A stretch of 64,000 bases of DNA from Phorcus lineatus (taxonomy: Eukaryota > Mollusca > Gastropoda > Trochida > Trochidae). Shown in pieces: positions 35,891 through 48,949 of the stretch (its first letter is position 1; every line of letters starts with the position of its first letter). The position numbers and the translations under genes are program-made. The notes under the pieces were generated by a model. That model was not told the origin of the DNA and searched no databases. It was given only the letters and a program-made list of their open reading frames with translations. Location: assembly GCA_921293015.1 (NCBI GenBank), contig OV121094.1, positions 37,942,054 to 38,006,053 of the forward strand. Direction: 5' to 3'.

Positions 35891-36573
35891 TGCTAAATAG
35901 AAAAACCTTAATAAGCTAGATGATTCCCATTTTATAATGATGAAGATACTACTAAAACACACATTCCCAGATTGTGATCATTCCCAGATTGTTCAGGTCG
36001 CACAATCTGCAGATTGTTTAAACAATCTAGGAATTCCTAGATTGTGAGCAAACAATCTGCAGATTGTTCGAACAATCTGCAGATTGTGATATACCCCAGA
36101 TTGTTCGTAACTCTGTGTATTTATAAGGCTGTTTTTAGATTGTCTTTGAAAACCAGTATTTGTTATATATATGTCTTTTGGACATGAAAAGATGTTTTGA
36201 TTTTATATCACCTTAAATGACATTTAGGTCTGTATCAATGATAAATAATATGTTATGAAAATCACGGAGTGGCTCTTTAAACAATCTCTTGCTGTAAAAG
36301 TAGTGACCATGCGTACTGAACGACGCTTAGCGGGTAGAGATCGAGGAGTCGATGAACCACAAAACGGGAACCACGTTTAAATTGCATGTAATGATCTATG
36401 ACTTCATGTTAAACTCAATTTCAAATTTTATCTTGTTGGCTGAAGCAAACCCTGTTAAAATGTCAAAATGTAGGAAGGTATTTCTTTATTTGCAAAACAA
36501 AACTTTCTTATATTCGGGAAATAAAAGAATACAGTGCTGTCAAAAAATCTGAACTTTTGTTTATTTATCTCCT

Positions 36574-36688
36574 GATATTAATTGTTTAAAGGATTTGTCT
36601 AAGATGCTTGCGGATATTAATTGTTTAAAGGATTTGTCTAAGATGCTTGCTGATATTCATTGTTTAACGGATTTACGCAGATGCTTCC
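36574..36688 (+). repeat. Three tandem 39-bp units
   Basis: Units start at 36574, 36613 and 36652 (gatattaattgtttaaagga...); the first two are essentially identical and the third is diverged with a small deletion. Function unknown. Confidence 0.88.
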
Positions 36689-37458
36689 AGTCTATAGATA
36701 GCTACCCCATCAACGGTCTCAAACTGCAGGTAATTACCTAAAAGACGGACTGGATGGAATTGCTTGTTTTCCCGCCTATCATCAAAGCCACCACTTCATC
36801 TGTAGTATGCTTCGGGCAGGTAATGAAAAATAGAAGGAAATTTCAAACGAAGACATCAAATGGATATCCTTCGTCATGAAGACAGCTTTCATTCTCCACA
36901 AAACAGTAATATCCAATTGAAACGCCGGTTGATTGTTCTTAAAAGTCTTTGATACCCTTTTTTTAATAATGTTCTTATGACGTAGCTGACATACATTTCA
37001 TTTCCACCTTAAATTAAGCTGCCAATGCCTAAAATCCATCACACAGTGTAATTCTTAGATGATATTTCTGAGTATGGAGTCGATAAGACGGCCATATCTC
37101 GTCTTTAACACAACCAGATTTCCCTTTGATCATTATTAAAAGGCGTAGAATGGAGTAATAAAAAACGTTTGCTATGTTGACGTTGTTCCTTAAAAAAGAT
37201 ACTTATTTTCGTCCTTCGCATAAGATAGGCACAAGTGAACATCGTGGTGTTTATTATGGAAACAGGCATTAAGTGAAAAAGATTCCTCGGTTCCTAAGAA
37301 GTTTCTAAGGGAGAAACGTAAACGATGGGAGTTATTCCCACTTGATGTATTCCTGTTTATAGTCAACTTATGAGTAGTATTTCAACACAGCAATGAACCC
37401 CCAGTTTCTGATTTATAATTAGCCTAATGTACCTGACCTTCGCCGCTAGCATATATAG
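36689..37458. other. Intergenic, no gene recognised
   Basis: AT-rich spacer with no supported feature. Confidence 0.5.
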
Positions 37459-37774
37459 GGAATGAGTTTAGGTTTGACGTGTTTTGAACATGATCTCAGT
37501 TATCAAACACGTGGATGACAAGCATTCAAAAAGAGAGTGGACAGATCAGAGAGAATGGGATAGAAAGGAGGAGGTAAACGATGGAAAGAAAGGCATAGTG
37601 AGAGATAAACTACAGGTTTAGAACGACTCAAAGTTGGTCTGGATTTCTACACGTCCACCTGTCCAGCTTGGGTGACCCTACCGGGTGCATGTTAGCTCCG
37701 GATGACATAGCTGACGGGATCCCTGAAGCACGCAAACCACCAAACCACGATAAGGTATTGAGTCAAGTGGTGGC
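37459..37774 (-). repeat. Dispersed ~320-bp repeat, copy 2
   Basis: Inverted relative of 29007-29326, sharing blocks such as gtttgcgtgcttcag, gggtcacccaa, ctggacaggt and cactatgcctttctttcc on the minus strand, and ending aacacgtcaaacctaaactca. Divergence is substantial, so it is an old insertion. Confidence 0.75.
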
Positions 37775-40548
37775 TGGCTTATATACCCGGGAAGGTGATT
37801 TGTAGCACAACTATGCAGTTCACTGGTTACTGTTCAATCGTCCAGCTGAATCTTTTGAGATAAAATGTTTGATTAGTTTGGACTAACTTTGAGTCAAAAC
37901 ACTTGTTCCATGATCATAAGATATGAACTAAGTGTTTGTTTGCAAGTTCTAAAACAACCATTAACAAACTCTGAACATCAATCTTAATCCTAGTAGAAGC
38001 AACACATTCATGGGACAAGTTGTAAGTTATTACCAAACCACAGGTTTTTTTAATGTGATGCTTATTACAAGTTCGAATTTACACGACGCTGTGTAAACAC
38101 ATGTAAACACTCAAATAACATAATCCGTAACACATTATACTAGCTAGGCTTTGTGATGTGACGTGAACATACAAATCGAATCTTCTTATTAACCCCGACA
38201 AGAACGTGTCTAAAGCGATTACAAATCTAATAACGTTCCGTAAACCGGAACATTTCATAACTACATGTCTTTTCAAGCAAGTAACAAAGTAACTTGTCAA
38301 TTGTTGTCTGTTGCGTTCAATATTATAAGTTTTTAATATCCGCAATCATGAAATAGGAGTGTTTCTGCCGCTTGTGAGAAGACTTGTTGTACTGTTATTC
38401 ATAGAAATTAGACAAGAAAAAATATTTCAAATGAAAGATTCATTCGAAAGTTCGGGTATAAAAGGCAGTTCTAATGATGTACCGAGGCAAGAAGAGTTGA
38501 ATAAAGTGGCAAAAATCCTGAGTTCTATGTTTTAGAAAGGCAATCTACATTAAGACATCACTGAAAAGTTTATTAATTTCCTTCGACGAGGGCGTATAAT
38601 CTTGATTCATCTGGGTCGTTAACTTCGTCATTTAACAGTTTATGAGGCAATAGGAGAAGCGTTCTCTTTTGTAGACACTCCTCCGGTCACAATGGTATTG
38701 TGGCCATTAACCAGCATATAAATCACAAATGCCTTCCAACTGCGAAAGAGAAAGCGTCCATAAAGCCTTGTTTCATGCCAGCTGTACGAGCAATCCTGAG
38801 CCTCCATAGTTCATATACTATATTCAAACATACCCGTGGTCGTCCCCAAGGCCCGATTTATTTGGTTTATGAACTAACGATTCTGTTGAAGATGCTGTTC
38901 CCTAGCTCTGGGGGCTCATAGCCCATGGCCTTGCAAAGCTGTAGCAGCAAAATAAAAGCTGTATGACGAACCCTCTCTCAGGCACTCTATACTATCGGAT
39001 GATTCTAACATTGGAATATCGAAATAACCATTAGGCACGTATCTGCTCCTTATTTTAGATGATTAGATTTGACATCTCTGTCAAGGGCTTGGACTCGACC
39101 ACCATACATGTGGGCTGAGATAGACGTCTTTCTTTCTCACTTTCCTGACAATCGGATTTTGGTTCTCATTTGCAAGATAATGTCCCCTGATCCCTCACCA
39201 GTAGCTGGGAGTCGTGTTCCTGAAATTACCTCTGTTAACCAATCATTCCCGTGAGTAGGCGCCAACTAAGCAAAGCTTGAAACATGACCGAATCCAAAAA
39301 CGTTAGACGATGCAGTAGGATTGAACAAATATAGCCCACGATATTGAATTTGGTAATTTCTTTCTCTTATGTTGGCTTTTCTAGAAGACATATGCCTGAA
39401 AAACAACGGCCACACATGGAATTAGGAGCTGTCAATGACAGAATAGCTTTGACTGCTGTCTTTTTTCTTTGAGGTCCACAAAAATAACGATATGTTTATC
39501 ATTGCTTCTTTTTTTTTAACCCTTTGAGAAACAATTTGAATAATGTTGAGAGGAATACCAAATATTTAATTTTTGCCCATTAAGCACTCTTTCAATATTG
39601 AAAGTCACGTTTCTCTATTTTGGATTCTACATTCATAACTATATTCGCTCTTTTCAAATTACAAGTCAATCCTGTCTTTTAATATCCTACCTGCCGTTTT
39701 CTTGATATTTACGATTATGGAAAATCAATTACTTTTGTATGTTGAATTAATGGTTTCAAATTTAAAACTTCATTTGAAATTCCTGAAGCGATACGCACTT
39801 ACTCGAACTTCAATCTGCCAGAAAGGACATCACTCAGATTTAGAATTCGGAACTAAAACCACACGGCTTTCAAATGTTTTTGTTGGAAGAGTTTGAAAAT
39901 ATTTTCGTTAACTTAACTAACCTGGGCCGTGCGTTAAGGGATATATATTTGTATTTGGCAGTTCTTCCGTCCTCCAAATCTATTGACTGAAATCATATTT
40001 CACACAAACGTTCAAAGTGAGAGAATGTGTTTTGTAGAGAGGATTATGTGACAATGTAAGTGACCCTGACTTGTTTCTTCACAATAAAGCATATGTTATC
40101 CAGACAATGTATTGTATTACTTATGTATATAGATTCAAAATATCCTTCAAATACAAGTATCGAAGGAAAGTTTGGAGCAATCTTGTTTCTCTCTTAAAAT
40201 ACTTGATTGCTACAGAACTATATATTTTAAAAAATTTTCCAATTATCGTTGAAATCTTATGGAAAATATGGACAACGAGGGGTGATTACTATTTTAAATC
40301 AATTTATAGATTCAATATATATATTCGATTTGTATTTGAGAACAATACAATTTCCTTCAATCGTTAAACTGTACAATTTAAATTGTTAAGAGTGCGCAGT
40401 CGGTATTGACATTCAAATCGGCTAATGATAAACATCTAAATCAGCTAATACTAGTATGTATTTTTAACATAATAATGGAGCTTTTGACATAAGCTTCATT
40501 AAGATCAACATGAAGACATTGTCAATGAGGATAAGCAGAGGGCATTTT
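37775..40548. other. Intergenic, no gene recognised
   Basis: Short frames at 38079-38345, 38700-38921, 39069-39254, 39702-39896 and 40071-40367 lack recognisable domains, and most are strongly AT-biased. 38690-38960 is somewhat GC-richer, but its identity is unknown. Confidence 0.45.
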
Positions 40549-40628
40549 TTCACCGTCTTCCATACTTCACGTCTATGTAACCCATTATTTCACCGTCTTA
40601 CGGATTTCAAAGCTATGTAATCCATTAT
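40549..40628 (+). repeat. Imperfect 40-bp tandem duplication
   Basis: ttcaccgtcttccatacttc... repeated as ttcaccgtcttacggatttc..., both continuing into ctatgtaaYccattat. Two units only. Confidence 0.75.
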
Positions 40629-42849
40629 CTTATATTCATTATCAGGTATTGACGTCAAAACCCTATTTAATACTTTACTGTATTCAATGAATTATTTCGA
40701 TAAAATCCATTGTGATCTGAAAATTAAAACTGTGAACCATTTCATAAGGATTATTTTTGACAAAGTTCAATGGATTTTATTTTATTAGGCGTTTGTTTTT
40801 CTGAAAGATGTATTGACGTCAAGGCGGTTAAAACAGCTAATGATTAAAGTATCAATTTATCAGAATACATGAAGGTTTCAATAAAACATTCATTTTAAGA
40901 CGAAACAAAGCGTATCAAAAAGATAACCATCTGCTCTTTCAAATGTCTTGCATTTGTTTTTCTCAAAGGTTATCGACAAGATTATGTATCGGAGTCCGCA
41001 TTATCTCACGACTGTACATTTCCATTCAGTATGACGACGTCCTGTCAGTTGAGAGCACATCCTGCCGGTCTCCCGGGATTCCTGCTGACAACAAACAAGC
41101 AGCAGGAAATCCGTGCATGTCTCACTCCCAGGATTAATGCTTTCTATACAATGTGAAAGTGTTACTTCTACAGCTGGATGCCAGCCCCCGTGTTGAAAGT
41201 ACTGGTCAAAGAACGCATCAGTGATAAATTACACTGATTTATCCATCACTAAGCGAGGCCATTACCAGGCCTGGGCGCTATAGAACTTGTCATATTCAGA
41301 CAGTAAAATATGTTTGGAGTAATTGCGTCTTCCACAATCCCGAGCATAATTGAAAGCTATGACTGCTTTTTATTAACAGTGACGTTTATTAGGACGTATA
41401 TTGGACAGTGTGTAAGTTATAGGCCTGCTTTTGAAGTTATTCAGTCTAACAGCTGACAAATCTCTCTGACTGATTGTTGTTTGGTTATGTGAAGGCATTA
41501 ATTACAACGATTGCTGCCACTGGTCACTTAGATACGGCATTGCCTTTGCTTCATTTCTGGATGCTCCAATATTTGCATGCAAGCTGATTCCAATTCGCAG
41601 TGTTTTGTACTGTAACAACTTCAGTTTCGTGGCAAACACAACTAAACCATATCATCATAAAAGACTATAGTTGAAAACAAGAAAGCAATATAGTACAAAC
41701 TTTTAACTATCAAGCCATCCGAAAATACAATTTGTGTTAAAAAATTAATAGTAATTAATTGTCATTATTTGTGATTATTTCGGTGCGTTTGAGTTTTATG
41801 TATGATTTCCGTTTCAACATTATTACCCTCAATGCAGAGGTTGACGTGGAGGCTCTCACAAATTGATAAATTAGATGCATGTATGACCGCTCACTCTCCA
41901 ACACTCTAACAAATAGTGCATCGTGTCGTAAAACCTAAATGAACAAGTATCAATTGGCATATTTAGCAAGGCGAGGGAATGGTCGTAATCATTGCAGACA
42001 CGCAACCGGAGGTCCATTAAACAAACAAGTTATCCTCGCGAGCTCAAATTGCTCCAGCCACCGGCAAATGAATCTGTTTATCAAAGTTTGCCGGAGTTGC
42101 TCTGAATCAACTCTTTTAGTGAGAGGTTTCTCCGAATGTCCCGATCTTGTTCTCAACCGTGAAGTGTAATGACACAGAGAAATACAACAACTTCAAGACT
42201 TCTTGATAGTGGTATGTTATCATTAACTATATCTTCAGCTGATTGTTTAATAATTCCATAGTGCCGCTCAAATGCCGCTCGTGATAGCGTTTCACTTGTT
42301 TCAAAGAGTAATAATATTTAATAATAATATTTACCTGTTGCTAAATACAATAAGACAAAACAACAAATAACTTGTGTCACAGTTAACTGAAAAGCAGCTC
42401 CTCAGCTTCCTCTATGCAACGAATACCGTCTATGGTAATAAATAACGAGTCTACTTTAATATGTTTTGTACAAGGGTAACTGCGCTAATTGTAAACAAAG
42501 TTCTGCAAGAGAAATGCTGGAAGTCGATAGCCGATATACGTCTGGCAATTTGTTCTGTAACAACAACCAATGACCATGTACATCAACCTTATTAACTTTA
42601 TCAACATATTTTACTTTCTGTACTTCAACCTACTCAATTGTACAAATCTATACTTTTTATGTATATATTCCCGGTCCAATCATGTCCAATATCACTTGCA
42701 TGATAACGGTATTGGTATCTACACCGAAACGAAACGTCGCAATCTTGCAATAAAAAAGTTTTTTTTCATGGAATTGTTCTTTATTTAGTCGATATACGTG
42801 TTTGCTTACAATGACAAAACACGTTTTCAGCGAGTACGAGCTCAAACGA

Positions 42850-42851
<2 letters not shown>
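40629..42851. other. Intergenic with CRE palindromes and GC-richer islands
   Basis: Two full CRE palindromes, both as atTGACGTCAA, at 40650-40657 and 40814-40821. Islands with higher GC at about 41020-41290 and 41930-42170 show no coding signature that can be defended. Candidate regulatory DNA. Confidence 0.4.

Positions 42852-42902
<51 letters not shown>
42852..42902. repeat. (TA)n microsatellite
   Basis: About 51 bp of uninterrupted TA, likely polymorphic in length. Confidence 0.98.
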
Positions 42903-42903
<1 letters not shown>

Positions 42904-45900
42904 GAAATTGACATTCCGAAAAAGCTAACCATCCACTTAATGCGATTTACTGCTGCCATTATTGCATATTAAATTGTTTTACGCTACACATCATTCAATT
43001 ATGAGTTCCTGATGGAAAATATAATTTCAAGGGTTCATTTGCTTTTTCCGTCAGACATTATCGGTGTATTATCACTGAATTAATTTCACATCAACTTCCA
43101 TCAATTTCTTTTGTCTTTCTCATTGCCTCGGAAATAATACAACCAGCTTATTTTGTGGCACTGGAGGTTCTAATTCAGCTGAGAGACGACTACTGGTGTT
43201 GTCGTTTTCTTCAAACAACATACATCTCTCCCGTAACGGCTGTTATTGGTGAAACAGTTTGTGAGCTGGAAATACAGACGCTTCCTTGTGTGATATCAAA
43301 AGTTGACAAAAACAGTTCATCCTTTTTAAGATTTACGTTTTCATTTCGCGAGACATCGATGCTCGATCCAAATTCAGGTTATTATGTTTGACTGTTTATA
43401 AAGACAGTATTTGTTTCTGCTAAGATCATTATGTATAATCCAAAAAAGTGAAAAAAGCATAATTAAATCAAGTAAGCATCACGTTATACTGTATCTTCAA
43501 CTCAAAGCCTCAGCAGGGGAAGGGTATATCACCTCATGTCGACATATTTCCATATCCCCTGAATGTCCTTTGGTAAAACTGATATAATTTCATGACTTTG
43601 TTATGTTCAGGAGGTCATGTGGCATGTATTGAAATATGTTACAACACAGGACGTGTGAAGACAATCTCCGGTTTATCACACTCCGTCAGCTTGCAAGTAA
43701 CATGAAGTGAATGGACAGGATGCGGCTCGGCATTATGGATATTAGCCAACACAATGCATCCATGATGCGTCCAGTAGATATTATCACCACCGGTATGCCT
43801 CATGACGTATTTTATCGCCGTTTTTTAAGTTTCTGTATGCATTTTGGCCAATGGGTGACATCGTAGTCGACCCCAGTATTAAACCTGCTGTAGGACGCCG
43901 TTTGTATTGAATTTACAAAATGTGAAAGGAATTCCCTAAAGGAATGCTGGCATTGCGAAGGGAAGTCGATTTTCTAAATCAATACTGACATGACCTTTAA
44001 TATAAAATACAATGATTACAGTGCATTTCTTTCTGTGGGTTTAAGAAACATAGTTTCAGCTTTGAAGTTAAAATTCTGATATAAAAGGACGGCCTAATTA
44101 CATACACTGAATATTGTTAATACAATCGACCTTATCAATAACAAAGAATACACAAAGTTTTTACTGGATCAAATAATATGCCAACACTGCGCATTCCCTG
44201 GCAGTTTTAACAAAGTCTTATTTTACACTAGAACTCATTTGTTTTTAAAAAAAAACCTTTCATAGTTTGGTCGACGACCGGTTTCAACATTTGAAACACT
44301 TCAATCGCAGTTCAAGTTGAATCGTACAAATACCAACAAAGTTAACGTTTTACTTCTTCACCAAATGTAATCATATAATTAATATTTATATCAAGCATGT
44401 CGAATACATTGCGATGTGCTTGCTGAAAAGACTGAAACACAATGTTAACAGTGTTCATCAACACCATTTTAAAATGAACATCAATATTTCTACGGAAACG
44501 CCTATTGGAACCACGCCCAGAAATATATTGCAACACTGACATTGGAATTGATGCATAAGGTAACAGGTAATTATTTCTTTTAAATAATGGTTAGAACAGT
44601 GATCAAAAGATTCTATATAAAGGAATTAATGGCAATTTTTTCAGAAGAATGCGGCTTGTCCTCTGCTTTGTTAGTTTCATATGACGTCCGGTAGACCTGT
44701 TAAAAATATTCCCTAGAAAGATATGCTAACAAAGCGTTACATGGCCACAGTTTAAGCGAAATGCGAAACTGATATGAGAAGGCGATGAAGGTTCCGGATA
44801 GACTATTTATCTTCTAGATTTGTCGTTTGGGTGTTAAGGATATGTATCATGTTGGGATTCGAATGTCGTGACACTGTGAACCCTATTTAAGACCGTATTT
44901 CCTACGCACTAAACACATATTAAGTAATATAAAGAACAAATAGTTCAGAAAATTTCTGCCATTCGCAAAGATCCATAGCACATCGGAATAAAAAATTTGG
45001 TGCCTATAAGTTTCCTAAATTGCCTGAAGGAGGCACTTTATATGGTTTCTTTATTTCGTCCTTTTCTCATCTTAAGATCAAACTAAATCAGCAATGTGAT
45101 ACATAATTTCTAATCTGATATACGATTTCTTGTTTACGCGAAACCATAAACCACACTTTAAGCAATATTCGGTTTGACCAAACTTAACTCGATTAAATGA
45201 TTACATCGTAAACAAAATCTAAGAATAAAGCACGCATTTTTATTTTAACACCTACAAAAGACGAAACACATATTATTTTTTGTAGCAAACGTGATACATA
45301 GAGTGCGGGGATGATATGTTCGTTCTGTAAGGAAATTAAATCATATGATTGTAAAACGCCTCGTAATCCTTTAACCATGCCAAATCAAAATTTGATACCT
45401 AGCCTAAGAAGTTAAAACTTTTATTTTCTTATAAGTCGAAAGAAATGAAACGATGCAGAGTTTAACATTTACACCAATATGAAATAAAATATATAAGCTG
45501 GAACCGTATTTAGATGTGGGACTGATTTTTGTCTTTCATTAAAAATCTTTGAAAAACTGTAAGATGATAACTTAATTTGTACAATTGAAAATAAACTTTA
45601 CAGTCACAAATTAATTTATGTTTTCACTAAAGTTTTTCTGTTCCCACTATCATTCTTATATACTTCTGTTGATAATATCAACACATAAAAGGCTCACTTT
45701 TAATGAATGATATCTGCCTATTAGAAGTTTGTTACTTTCAGTTTCTTCAAATCTTAGGGAAATGACTGGATAGTTTTGACATTCAAGAGTGCAGCTTTTA
45801 AGCTGTTTGTGTGTCAGTTTGGAGAAATAAGATTTAGTGATTTGTAGAAAGAATGTACACAAAATCTCCTCTTAATAATTACTTCTGTCGAGTAAACAAG

Positions 45901-48786
45901 TACCCAGGATGTCCAATTCCTCGATGTTTCTATATTAATATTATAGGATGTGAATCCCCTACTCTCTTAGAAGGTGCTTTTGGTCGCCATACCTATGAAC
46001 AACGGAAATTGTACACACTTTTTTCCAGAATTGTCTTACATAGAAGAGGGCTAAAATGAATTACCGTCCAAATAAGGGTCGGATTGTAACATAACTCAAC
46101 TTTCATAAGTAACTGCCACAAAATGTCACTTTAACCGACTAGTTGTATTTGTAATATGAATGGATGGACAACCCATATTAAAAACCCTTGTTCCGAGTCT
46201 TCATGTTCGTAAATTTTCATTTTCAGATCTTAGTTATCAGAATCGTCATACCGAAATGTGTAAATCTCGATGGTTCGATAGCACGATTAAACAAGGCAAG
46301 CAAACTCCATGGTGAGAATCAGTTGATGTCAAATCATATGAGCGCAGGTTTCGTAACAAGTCGTATATAGAAAAACATAAACTTGCCTAAACTGCGGCTA
46401 TTACATCCGACTTATGTTGAACAGGTTTGCCTGGCTTCAACGGCGACATGATAACTCGAAGATCACCTTTCTATTCGGAGGAATCTTGTTGACATTTGGC
46501 TTTACGTCTACTTATGTTTCGACTCCCGTAACCAAATATTCTTTCGCCCCTCTCGTTTGCCGTTTCCGAAGACACATAATCCCGAAATAGAAGGTAATTC
46601 AATTCCCCGTTTCAAATAACGGGTTATTTGCAATTCGGCTCAGGACTGCAACAGTTAGCAAATGTTTTGTGGTGATGAACAAATTCCCTTTGCACAGCAT
46701 CTCCTTGAAAAGATAATATTGACGGCACTTCTAAATGAATTGTCGTCACACTAAGTGATCAGGAGAGTTCAATCTTGAAAATCGATTAAATGTCTCTAGA
46801 TTGTGTGTTTGCATGATAATGCAATACAATAATGAAGGAGTTGAATGTAAATCAGACAGTAAAACGACATTGCTGAAGGATCGTTTGTCGTATGGTTGAC
46901 TTTTATGGCACGATGTTCAACTACGGTTCGGAAAGTTCACAATCACAGTCTCCTAAACATGAATAACAGAATCAGAAGAGAGACATCAAGTGTTCACGCT
47001 CGCCGCAGTAGAGCGAACCATATCAATACAGAACACAGAGTATCTCGTAAACATCACCCCCTCTTCCAATTGAAAACTCCCTATTATGTTTGATTGCAGA
47101 ATTCACGTTATAGCAGCCATCAAAAGGAAGCATAAATATCCATTTAAACTGAAATGCATTCAAATTATTCCAGAAGAATCCTTGCAGAAATACATAGTTA
47201 GATCTCTTTCCTATTGGAACTTTCCATGTCTTAAACAAATATTGCAATTGATTTTTACCTTTAATGGGTTCGATATCATAGATATGAAGGATATGGCCGC
47301 ATATATTATAACGATAGACGTTTTATGCAAATAGTTTAAACTTTTACATGCGGTAAAGAGATGACTTCAAAAGAGATTTATTCAATTACAAGTTTTGACA
47401 TCAAAGTTAAGAACGTAAAGTTTCACTCATGGATGTTTGAGGTTTCATGTAAATATGGAGATTTCTCACACAAAAAAAACAGGAAATGCTAATTACAAAC
47501 TTGTATCTTTTTGCCACTTGGTTAATCATGCAAAATAGCATTCCGTTTACCAACTTAAAAATCACATAAAAAAACATTAGAAGATATATTTATGAGGCGA
47601 CTGATGCTGAATTAATAGACGTTCATATAACGAGGATGGCTGATGGAGAATACCCGGCCCAATGTGACGTCTTCCATTAAACTTCTGACCCTACCAGCCA
47701 TATTCTAACGATCATGGGCAATATTAACAGCATCTTTCTTCACTAACTACTTGGACATGTCAGACGAGTTGTCAGATAATCAATCTCACGTACCGGCTCC
47801 ATCATCGTTCCTGCAAATCCAGACATTTCATAAGATTTCTTTATCTCATCGCCAACAGTTTAGAGGTGTGTTTTTTAAAAAGAAAAATCATCAAAGCTTA
47901 TTATTTCATGAAGCTAATTCTGCTGATTTTGAGGGTCCATTATTGATACCTATTCTGAATGCGGACGACATAAATATGAGCCGGTTGATGGCTCATCCAT
48001 TTAAAAATATGTTTTTTCTATGTCAGAAACTCATGTAACAAGCAAATTACAACCGGGGAGCGTTTAAAACATGACATTACATTAAATATGTAAACATCCT
48101 CGGGCTTATATCTTTTTGCTTGAACCGTTTCCTATTAATTGACATCATGGCTTGTGAAAGATATTTATTTAACGCTTATTTTAAAGCGTAGCTGATAGAT
48201 GGAGGTTGTGCAATTGCATATGTTACGTTCGTTGAACGCTAGATAAATATATACGGATAACGAAATCAATCAAAATGTAGCAACAGGAATACATTAAACC
48301 TCATTCTTCATACACGTGCAGAAAAACATTGACTGCTGCTAGTGAAGATGTCTTTAGACACATGCACTAATTCATTCGTAATAAAGTTATTGACTATTTA
48401 CTGAAGAGATTTTCAGCTCTATGTTTTAAAGACCTCGCATTCTCCCATAGTTTTTTAACGCATGTTTTATGTTGCCGTGTGTAATATGCACATGAAAATA
48501 TAAACATCTGATGCACTTTGTGATAACTGTCTATCCAAATTGTGATTTTTAATCTTGGACACGTTGAAGATAGTTAATCATCCTACCATCGAAACGCAAC
48601 TCAAAAAGTATTTTAATTGAAGTGCCCAATAATTTAAAATGAGAAACTTTTAAATATTTACTCAAATATTTTGGATGAGGGTCAATTCTTTTCACTCATG
48701 ACGGTCAGCCATGTGTAAAGAACCAAAGAGAGTGCGGATGTGTAGTTAAAAAAAGGCAAACAATGCAAATTCAGTGACTTTCGCGG
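42903..48786. other. Long intergenic stretch, no gene recognised
   Basis: Open frames of 60-95 codons (for example 43155-43391, 45853-46059, 47086-47334 and 47751-48038) have no recognisable domain, no conserved start context and no repeat-derived origin that could be identified. They are not called as genes. Confidence 0.45.
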
Positions 48787-48949
48787 TACCACCCATGGTT
48801 CGCTAGTTCCAGCCGATGCTCGCAGGTTTCACCCCAATGCATAGCCACAGCGGGCTTTCTCTCTGCGACGATACTAGAAGCCGTCATATAAGTAAAGTAC
48901 TCTTGAAAGCGGCTTTAAAACCCCAAGTCATCACACCTCACCTCACCTC
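48787..48949 (+). mobile_element. 5'-truncated SINE, family S1 copy 3
   Basis: Plus strand. Begins within the SINE body at accacccatggttcgctag, lacks the tRNA head, and ends in the CACCT-repeat tail (cacacctcacctcacctc). Diverged from the full copies. No clear target duplication. Confidence 0.88.

Larger units (their letters stand above)
33589..36111 (+). mobile_element. Foldback element with long, subrepeat-bearing inverted arms
   Basis: The two ends are inverted copies: aatctgggaatgatcacaat from the left, and caatctggggtatatcac read from the right on the other strand. Next inward on both sides is a cluster of CAATCTGCAGATTG palindromes (33608-33720 and 35965-36090), then a spacer, then about ten 63-bp units. 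The arms (about 33589-34466 and 35262-36111) could pair into a stem of some 850 bp around a core of about 800 bp. The core contains a broken reverse-transcriptase C-terminus. Architecture resembles Foldback-type elements, whose long inverted ends contain tandem subrepeats; membership in a known family is not established. A deleted copy lies at 528-972. Confidence 0.85.
33246..36280. mobile_element. TTAA-bounded composite element carrying a foldback element
   Basis: Ends are a perfect 19-bp inverted repeat, TTAAAGAGCCACTCCGTGA at 33246-33264 and its complement at 36262-36280. Both outermost tetramers are TTAA, as expected of piggyBac-like or other TTAA-targeting DNA transposons, although the inner tip does not look like a classical piggyBac end. 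About 340 bp on the left and 170 bp on the right belong to this element; the middle is the 33589-36111 foldback element. No transposase frame is visible, so it is non-autonomous. Confidence 0.72.

Noticed and set aside
42657-42959. 100-codon minus frame containing an alternating Tyr-Ile run
   Set aside because: The run is the translated (TA)n microsatellite.
47751-48038. 95-codon plus frame starting MDMSDELSDNQ
   Set aside because: Plausible-looking start, but no domain, no neighbours and no splice evidence; indistinguishable from chance in AT-rich DNA.
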